A stretch of 13,189 nucleotides of DNA, taken from CAYLYM01 sp964387645 (GTDB lineage: Bacteria; Calditrichota; Calditrichia; RBG-13-44-9). Below, in pieces: positions 8,364 through 13,189 of the stretch. Within the stretch, counting starts at the first letter, position 1; every line of letters starts with the position of its first letter. Position numbers and translations under genes: made by a program. The notes beneath the pieces are model-generated. The model ran no database searches. It was not told the origin of the DNA and worked only from the letters and a program-made list of their open reading frames with translations. The DNA lies in NCBI GenBank assembly GCA_964387645.1, contig CAYLYM010000106.1, positions 1 to 13,189 of the forward strand. The letters are read 5' to 3'.

Positions 8364-11246
8364 TTAAAATCTTAATTTTAAGCCCAATCGAAAATGTCGA
8401 GGTTTATTTTGTATAAAATGATAATCCCAACGCCTCAAATATGGAGCATATTCTGTTTCGTACAAGAAGTTTTCTGGATCTTGATGGTAACGCTGGACAT
8501 GTTGCTTATTGTTAAACACCCAACCATAACTATATACTCTTTCATTAAGAATGTTAAAGCCATCCAAATAAATCTGCACATTATATTTTCCAATTCGAAT
8601 GCCCTTCTGAATGCGAATTTTCATATCATGTTCATCCGGTGTACGCTGATTCATTTTCAACCCTTCTCCTTTTTCATCATAGGTATATGGTCTGCCAGAC
8701 ATATAACGATAGGTAACACTAAACAAAAGATTCTCCAATGGTCGAAATCCGCTAATACTGAATCCAAATTTATTTGGTGTTGTAAAAGTCAAATGGGTTA
8801 CCAACTTGTGTGTGCGATCATAATTCAAATAAATATCTTTTGGATCTGGATATTCAACTGTATTCTCTTCTTGCTCACCTGTAGCTTCCACATAATTAAT
8901 TGGCGCATCGAATGGTGAAGAAGATTTACCCATAGCTTTTTCAAAATTGTAACGAACTATCCCTGAAAAAATCCCTAGTGATTTTTCAAGGCTCAGATGA
9001 AATCCTTTAATCATTGCATAATCTACATTGTGGAATGTCTGATACGTGTTTTGGTTAGAATCAGTAAAATATGCAGATTCAAGAAGATCCTTTACATCTT
9101 TATAATAGGCACTTGCTTCAAATTTTATTCCCAATGGAATCATTTGAACTACACCTACATCATAAGCAGTTGTATTTTCCGGACGAAGGGTTGGATTACC
9201 CAATTGTATTACCTGGTTAGCAGTGTTTATTCTATTATAAAACACATAATTAAATGGCGGTCTTTGAGTAAATGTACCATAGTTTGCGTGAAAAACTGAA
9301 CCTTCCGATATAGGAAACGATACACCAAATCTAGGTTGCAAACGTGTATATAATTCCGTTTTGCCTTTTAAAGCGAGATTCCGGTCATAAAAAGGCCCTC
9401 TTTCTTTATAGGGCTTTGTTGGATCATAATATGGATTTCTTATTGGAGAATATTTATCAAGATAATATTCAGTGTTAAAATCATAGAAATCAAAACGCAA
9501 GCCAATATTGGCAATCATACCTTCAAATTCCATCTTATCTTGGATATATATTGCGCCTTCGTAGGGTTTATTATTAAAATCTAAAATTTGCCTAGTTGAT
9601 CCAACTGTAAAATTATATTCTCGAAAAACATCTAGATCATAATACTTAAATTGAACACCTGTTTTCATCAGATTAAATTTGTTGATCTGACTGGTCAAAT
9701 CACCTTTGAACATGTAAGTTAAAGTATGTTCTTTTCCGCGGTTAGCAGCTTTAGTATCCCACAACCATCCTGTTCCTGGAAACGGCAAGGGATGATACCA
9801 GCCATTTCCAGAACGTTTTTCTGTATAATTGGATGTATCGGGATCCATATAAGCTGTACGTTCTTGCCATTTCGTTTCCAGAATATTAAAATTCATTTGC
9901 ATAAAAGTAGCACGCGAGAAAACATGCATCCACTCCAAACCATAATTGTTCATCGTATTATCACGAAATTCTTGTCGGAATATAAATTCGGCCTGAAGTC
10001 CTTGATGTCCAGCGGTGCCCGCCTGAATATAATTGTTAGTTGTAAAATTGTAAATATATGATAATTTCAATTTATCATTACCACTCAGATGATAAACCAA
10101 ATTAGAAATAATTTGCCGATTTTTATTCGGTTCCTGGATGGGAATTCGATAATGATTCAATTCCTGGCGTGCTGCAAGAAAAATCCTAGCCCTCCGAGAT
10201 AGAGGTCCACCTGTAGTAATATCAAAACGAGTATCCAGTCTATTTTTCATATCCATACCCATCCGATAAAAATGATTCATATACTCAGCTTTACGTAATC
10301 GCGCTACATAAAGGCTATCTTCTCGGGTTTCGCCTCCAACCAGATAAGCCCATTCAGCCAAATTCGAAGTATTGGGATCCTGAGGATTGCTTTTTAGCCA
10401 TTCTTCTTCATTTAAAAATAATGGATAAAATGGTTGCATTTCTGAGCTATAATAATTTCCTCCCTTCTCACCAACAAACATTCTGTAATATGGAAGAGTC
10501 GATGAAGCGTCAATTGTTGTAACCCATCGTTCTCCACCTTCACGTGCTACCATGTTGACAACACCAGACTGGGCGTTCCCATATTCGGCGCTAAAACCAC
10601 TAGTATAAACTTCCACTTGCTCTATCGCTGATACCATTGGATTGAATGCTCGGGATTGATTTAGTGGATTAACCACTTCAGCATTTCCAAGAATGTAAAC
10701 TGATTCTCCTTCACGACCACCTCTAAAATGATTATCTACTACGTCAGCCTGAAGATCCAAAATATCAGTCAAACTCGTTACACCTGCAATTCTTTCCCCT
10801 ACCTCTTGCACAGTATAAGTTTGTTTTGTAGCCGTCAAATCAGGTTCAACGGGTTTTTCTGCAAATGCAATAACTGAAACCTCTTCACCAACAATTGTAG
10901 TTGACTCCATATTAAAATCAACTCGGGTAGTCTTATCCACATCTACTCTTACTTTTGTTTTAATCTGAGTCTTATATCCTACATAAGAAACTTTCACATC
11001 ATATAGGCCTGGTCGTAAATTTAAAACAAAATAACTTCCATCTAAGTCCGTGTATGCACCGGTGGGATATTCCATTTTAACTGGCTTTCCATCAATATAT
11101 CTAGTATCAATCAAGATATTCGCTCCAACAAGAGGTTCTCCAGTTTCTGCATCCTTAACAATGCCTGCTATTTTTCCAACGTTTGCTGCTATTAAAATAG
11201 AATTGATTAAAAAAAGACATAAAAAAACTATTAAAATTTTATTCAT
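8364..11246 (-). CDS. TonB-dependent receptor with N-terminal carboxypeptidase-regulatory-like domain
   Basis: This is a 960-residue outer-membrane importer, first gene of the operon. Residues 1-21 are a signal peptide. Residues 22-115 form a carboxypeptidase-D regulatory-like domain (GKIAGIVKDAETGEPLVGAN, then GSYFVLNLRPGLYDVKVSYVGY). EEVSVIA at 121-127 is a likely TonB box. Residues about 140-238 form the plug, with VQEVGERIAGV, SVYILGN, VEVYTSGFSAEYGNAQSG and VVNMVAREGG. The rest is a beta-barrel ending HFRLGLKLRF with a terminal Phe. The length fits large SusC-like receptors, but no SusD gene follows. The frame is open upstream to a TTG at 11285. The ATG at 11246 is chosen because GGGGGTG (11252-11258) precedes it closely and the signal peptide then starts cleanly with MNKILIVF. 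Such receptors import large or scarce ligands such as oligosaccharides, sugar acids or metal chelates. The ligand is unknown; the neighbouring beta-helix enzyme favours a carbohydrate. Confidence 0.93.
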   Translation of the reverse strand: MNKILIVFLCLFLINSILIAANVGKIAGIVKDAETGEPLVGANILIDTRYIDGKPVKMEYPTGAYTDLDGSYFVLNLRPGLYDVKVSYVGYKTQIKTKVRVDVDKTTRVDFNMESTTIVGEEVSVIAFAEKPVEPDLTATKQTYTVQEVGERIAGVTSLTDILDLQADVVDNHFRGGREGESVYILGNAEVVNPLNQSRAFNPMVSAIEQVEVYTSGFSAEYGNAQSGVVNMVAREGGERWVTTIDASSTLPYYRMFVGEKGGNYYSSEMQPFYPLFLNEEEWLKSNPQDPNTSNLAEWAYLVGGETREDSLYVARLRKAEYMNHFYRMGMDMKNRLDTRFDITTGGPLSRRARIFLAARQELNHYRIPIQEPNKNRQIISNLVYHLSGNDKLKLSYIYNFTTNNYIQAGTAGHQGLQAEFIFRQEFRDNTMNNYGLEWMHVFSRATFMQMNFNILETKWQERTAYMDPDTSNYTEKRSGNGWYHPLPFPGTGWLWDTKAANRGKEHTLTYMFKGDLTSQINKFNLMKTGVQFKYYDLDVFREYNFTVGSTRQILDFNNKPYEGAIYIQDKMEFEGMIANIGLRFDFYDFNTEYYLDKYSPIRNPYYDPTKPYKERGPFYDRNLALKGKTELYTRLQPRFGVSFPISEGSVFHANYGTFTQRPPFNYVFYNRINTANQVIQLGNPTLRPENTTAYDVGVVQMIPLGIKFEASAYYKDVKDLLESAYFTDSNQNTYQTFHNVDYAMIKGFHLSLEKSLGIFSGIVRYNFEKAMGKSSSPFDAPINYVEATGEQEENTVEYPDPKDIYLNYDRTHKLVTHLTFTTPNKFGFSISGFRPLENLLFSVTYRYMSGRPYTYDEKGEGLKMNQRTPDEHDMKIRIQKGIRIGKYNVQIYLDGFNILNERVYSYGWVFNNKQHVQRYHQDPENFLYETEYAPYLRRWDYHFIQNKPRHFRLGLKLRF

Positions 11247-11346
11247 GGATACACCCCCATTTAATTTGTTTATTAATAGATTCAAAATTTAATTAAAGAT
11301 CTTATATTTTATAATTTTACTTATATAATTTTATTTTTTATTAAAT

Positions 11347-11374
11347 TTTTTAAAGAGCTATTATAAAATGTCAA
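11347..11374 (-). promoter_or_regulatory. Candidate promoter of the outer-membrane operon
   Basis: On the minus strand, a perfect TTGACA -35 hexamer (11374 to 11369) is followed, after 16 bases, by TAAAAA (11352 to 11347), which matches the -10 consensus at four of six positions. A perfect TATAAT lies at 11365-11360 but lacks a partner -35. Transcription would start near 11340, leaving a leader of about 95 bases before the receptor start. In DNA this AT-rich, chance matches are common, so the call rests mainly on the intact TTGACA and on the adjacent direct repeats. Confidence 0.35.
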
Positions 11375-11400
11375 TTTATATTAATATTTTTATTAATTAT

Positions 11401-11455
11401 TATTACAAAGAGGCATTAAATAATTACAAATATTACAAAGAGGCATTAAATAATT
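11401..11455. repeat. Two 25 bp direct repeats, 30 bp apart, next to the operon promoter
   Basis: Two identical 25 bp copies occupy 11401-11425 and 11431-11455, separated by ACAAA, giving a 30 bp period (close to three helical turns). The core is AAAGAGGCATTAAATAAT. ATTACAAA occurs three times in the block (11402, 11423 and 11432). The repeats begin 27 bp upstream of the TTGACA at 11369-11374, where an activator or repressor would bind. They contain GAGGC, unusual in a region otherwise almost free of G and C. The regulatory role is inferred. Confidence 0.85.
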
Positions 11456-11610
11456 TTTAAACATTATGATATTTTAGAAAAAAGGTATATTTTAATTAAT
11501 TTCATTTTCAATTAAGGTTTTATAAAACTCACCATTATTAAGTGTTGTGCATCTGCGTAATGATAAAATAAAATAATATTTTCTATAAGATTTCAAATGT
11601 TATAATTACT

Positions 11611-11626
11611 TATAGAATAAAACTTA
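11611..11626. repeat. 16-mer shared with the GntR upstream region (copy 1)
   Basis: TATAGAATAAAACTTA matches the copy at 12729-12744 with one mismatch. Its first seven bases form part of the right arm of the inverted repeat TTCTATAAG/CTTATAGAA (11581-11617). It lies about 270 bp upstream of the candidate operon start site, so it would more plausibly be a distant binding site or a second promoter. Confidence 0.4.
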
Positions 11627-11961
11627 TTAAAACCTTCTTTAGAGAAATAGAAAATATTTATATTATAAATTACGTCATACATATTTTTTTATAAAATTAA
11701 AATTTACTTGAATTAAAAAATATTTAATAATTCCAAAAATGTCAAGCAAAATTATAAAGTTTAATATTAAAAAAATTTATTATTATATATCTAAAATAAA
11801 CTAAATATTTAATAAAATATTAAATTTTATAAATTTTTAATATAGCTCCGCTAAGTCAATTACAAAAAAGAAACTTACACCTTTCTCCAAATTTTTTAAA
11901 ATTAAAAATTTTTTTATTTTTTATTTATAATATATCATACAAATATAAAAAATGAAAAAAA

Positions 11962-12702
11962 TCATTCGTTTTCTTGAAGTATTTGTAACATCTCTTCTGA
12001 ATGCTGGCGAGCAATTCTTAAATGTTCTTTCATAGTATTATATGCACCTTGGGCATCTTGTTCTTTAATCTTCTCAACAATTAATCCATGGTAGGTTACT
12101 GTTAAATCTTTCGCAGATTTAATCCCTGCATAATTTGCTGCATTTATTTTGGGCATTAATCTGTTTATTGGATCAAGAATAATAGGCATTATTGGATTCT
12201 TACTAGCTTGAGCTATTTTTAAATGAAAATCACGGTCTAATTTCCCTTCTCTTATTGTATCATCTGGATCACAATTTTTAAGAGAACGAAGGTTTTCCTC
12301 AAGAATGGATATATCTTCTTCAGTTCGATTTTGAGCTGCTAATAATGCTATCTTTGGTTCCAACAACTCTCTTGCCTCTATTACATATAAAACATAATTT
12401 TTATCAAAATTTAAATCAAGATAACGTCTTATTGACCTGGAAACGAATTTAGAAGAATAATCATTAACAAAAATTCCGCTACCTTTTTTTATAGTAACTA
12501 ACCCCTGAGATCTTAACATCTGAATTGCTTCTCTAAGCGCTGTACGGCTAACGCCAAACATATCGCAAAGTTCTTTCTCTGTTGGTATCTTATCCCCAGG
12601 TAAAAATTTCTTATCTAAAATTGCTTTTTCTATTTCTAAATATATTTTCTGACTTAGCGTTTTAGATGTACCTATCTTCCGAAATTTAACTGTATTTCTC
12701 AT
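11962..12702 (-). CDS. GntR-family transcriptional regulator, FadR/FCD subfamily
   Basis: This 246-residue cytoplasmic regulator probably controls the neighbouring operon. Residues 14-80 are a GntR winged helix: LSQKIYLEIEKAILDKKFLPG, PTEKELCDMFGVSRTALREAI (recognition helix about 51-62), then LRSQGLVTIKKGSGIFV with the wing GSGIFV. Residues about 100-235 are an all-helical FCD ligand domain. Candidate metal ligands typical of FCD proteins are Asp156/His160 (LDRDFH), His205 (TYHGL) and His227 (MKEHL). Such proteins usually bind carboxylate effectors (sugar acids, lactate, other organic acids) through this metal. The ATG at 12702 has no Shine-Dalgarno; instead a 16 bp palindrome lies five to twenty bases upstream, suggesting autoregulation and perhaps a very short leader. 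It is transcribed toward the receptor operon from 715 bp upstream. Length and domain order are standard. Which genes it regulates is inferred from proximity. Confidence 0.93.
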   Translation of the reverse strand: MRNTVKFRKIGTSKTLSQKIYLEIEKAILDKKFLPGDKIPTEKELCDMFGVSRTALREAIQMLRSQGLVTIKKGSGIFVNDYSSKFVSRSIRRYLDLNFDKNYVLYVIEARELLEPKIALLAAQNRTEEDISILEENLRSLKNCDPDDTIREGKLDRDFHLKIAQASKNPIMPIILDPINRLMPKINAANYAGIKSAKDLTVTYHGLIVEKIKEQDAQGAYNTMKEHLRIARQHSEEMLQILQENE

Positions 12703-12706
12703 ATTA

Positions 12707-12722
12707 TATAATACGTATTATA
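12707..12722. promoter_or_regulatory. Perfect palindrome TATAATACGTATTATA, likely operator overlapping the regulator's -10
   Basis: This 16 bp palindrome is perfect and ends five bases before the GntR start codon, where a Shine-Dalgarno would normally lie. Each half contains a consensus -10 hexamer (TATAAT), so a protein bound here would block transcription start. GntR-family proteins often repress their own genes from palindromes of this size. That this regulator binds it is inference. Confidence 0.5.
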
Positions 12723-12728
12723 ATTTTC

Positions 12729-12744
12729 TATATAATAAAACTTA
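12729..12744. repeat. 16-mer shared with the operon upstream region (copy 2)
   Basis: TATATAATAAAACTTA here matches TATAGAATAAAACTTA at 11611-11626 in 15 of 16 positions, in the same orientation. Both lie upstream of minus-strand genes. It could be a shared regulator or promoter element, though low sequence complexity makes chance possible. Confidence 0.45.
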
Positions 12745-12892
12745 CAATTTATTTTTTCAAGTAAAAAATAAATTTTTTAAAAAAAAATCATACAATGTGT
12801 TTAATTAGTAAAAATAAACAAATTATTTTTTATTAAAATAAAGATATATACTCATTTTTCATCAAATATTTTAATATTTAATATATTGATTG

Positions 12893-12916
12893 TTGTATAT
12901 ATGCATATCTATACAA
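12893..12916. promoter_or_regulatory. Inverted repeat TTGTATA-N10-TATACAA, candidate operator
   Basis: Perfect 7 bp arms (12893-12899 and 12910-12916) flank a 10-base spacer that contains a near-centred ATATGCATAT palindrome (12899-12908). FCD-type GntR operators are often AT-rich palindromes of the TTGTATACAA sort, so the half-sites are suggestive, though the spacing is wider than usual. A plus-strand TTGACA begins four bases further on (12920-12925). The site may serve a divergent gene beyond 13189 as well as the regulator gene, whose start is 190 bp away. Confidence 0.4.
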
Positions 12917-13189
12917 TATTTGACATGAAGTAAAAATATTTTTGATTTTTAAAAATTTTTACTATTAGAAAGTAAAATAAAAGTAAAATATAAAATTAAT
13001 GTAACCTGCTGAATTCTTATTTTTTAAAATATTTTTTATTATATTTTTAAAATATATGAAAACTTTGAAAAATTATAGAATGACGAATAAATATTTACGA
13101 GTATTTTATATTTCAAATTATTTTACAAAAAATCTTTGTACTTTTACGTCTTTGTTGTTTACTTAAAAGCTTTCATTTTTTATTGTTCT

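Larger units (their letters stand above)
11247..11961. other. Long AT-rich regulatory region upstream of the outer-membrane operon
   Basis: This is 715 bp without a gene, among the most AT-rich DNA in the window. It contains the receptor's Shine-Dalgarno (11252-11258), a candidate promoter with TTGACA at 11369-11374, two direct repeats at 11401-11455, an inverted repeat TTCTATAAG/CTTATAGAA (11581-11589 and 11609-11617), and a 16-mer at 11611-11626 that recurs upstream of the regulator gene. No tRNA, riboswitch or clear terminator for the regulator gene was seen. The stretch 11650-11950 is almost pure A/T with nothing recognisable. Confidence 0.6.
12703..13189. other. AT-rich region upstream of the GntR gene
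   Basis: This is 487 bp with no supported gene on either strand. It contains the palindrome at 12707-12722, the 16-mer at 12729-12744 shared with the operon's upstream region, and the inverted repeat at 12893-12916 followed by a plus-strand TTGACA at 12920-12925. The remainder to 13189 is A/T-rich sequence with only weak, chance-level symmetries. The next gene must lie outside the window. Confidence 0.6.

Noticed and set aside
8394..8918. Open frame of 174 codons on the plus strand
   Set aside because: It is antisense to the receptor's beta-barrel, has no ribosome-binding site, and shows low-complexity Ile/Phe/His composition without any recognisable domain.
8364..11285. Receptor start at 11285
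   Set aside because: The codon there is TTG, without a Shine-Dalgarno. The ATG at 11246 has GGGGGTG just upstream and gives a clean signal peptide.
11401..11455. CRISPR array
   Set aside because: Only two copies with a 5 bp gap; no spacers of useful length and no cas genes nearby.
11286..11961. Insertion sequence or phage remnant in the long AT-rich gap
   Set aside because: No terminal inverted repeats with target duplication, no transposase or integrase fragment, and no base-composition shift that would mark foreign coding DNA.

Overview
The window is a stretch of AT-rich bacterial chromosome. Its genes look like those of the FCB group outside classical Bacteroidota: KSB1, Calditrichota, Marinimicrobia or Ignavibacteria-like lineages. 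The reasons are a TonB-dependent receptor with an N-terminal carboxypeptidase-regulatory-like domain but no SusD partner, a secreted protein ending in a type IX secretion (T9SS)-like C-terminal domain, two PorV/FadL-type barrels, and frequent GGAGG Shine-Dalgarno sequences, which are uncommon in Bacteroidota. This placement is inferred from gene content only. All six confident genes lie on the minus strand, so transcription runs from high to low coordinates. Intergenic DNA is extremely AT-rich and long for a bacterium.

Layout in the direction of transcription. (1) 13189-12703 has no recognised gene but carries two candidate operators. (2) 12702-11962 encodes a GntR-family regulator of the FadR/FCD type. 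(3) 11961-11247 is a roughly 700 bp AT-rich promoter region with a 25 bp direct repeat next to a TTGACA hexamer. (4) 11246-3469 is a four-gene run with gaps of 45, 20 and 33 bp: TonB-dependent receptor, a 752-residue surface protein with Fn3 and sorting domains, a short PorV-like barrel and a longer PorV-like barrel. A hairpin at 3282-3341 probably ends it. (5) 2937-673 encodes a secreted right-handed parallel beta-helix protein resembling glycoside hydrolase family 141. (6) 240-1 is the first 80 codons of a zinc-dependent medium-chain (sugar) alcohol dehydrogenase that runs off the window.

Inferred function: this looks like a glycan or sugar-acid utilisation locus that uses no SusD. The beta-helix enzyme would cut a polysaccharide outside the cytoplasm. 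The receptor would import the fragments with TonB energy. The 752-residue protein would sit on the surface as a possible binding partner, delivered or anchored with help from the PorV-like barrels. The dehydrogenase would oxidise a released sugar or polyol. The FCD regulator would sense a carboxylate intermediate and control the locus. The substrate cannot be read from the sequence. The most interesting signal is the conserved-looking receptor/CTD-protein/twin-PorV cassette together with the cis-regulatory repeats upstream of it.
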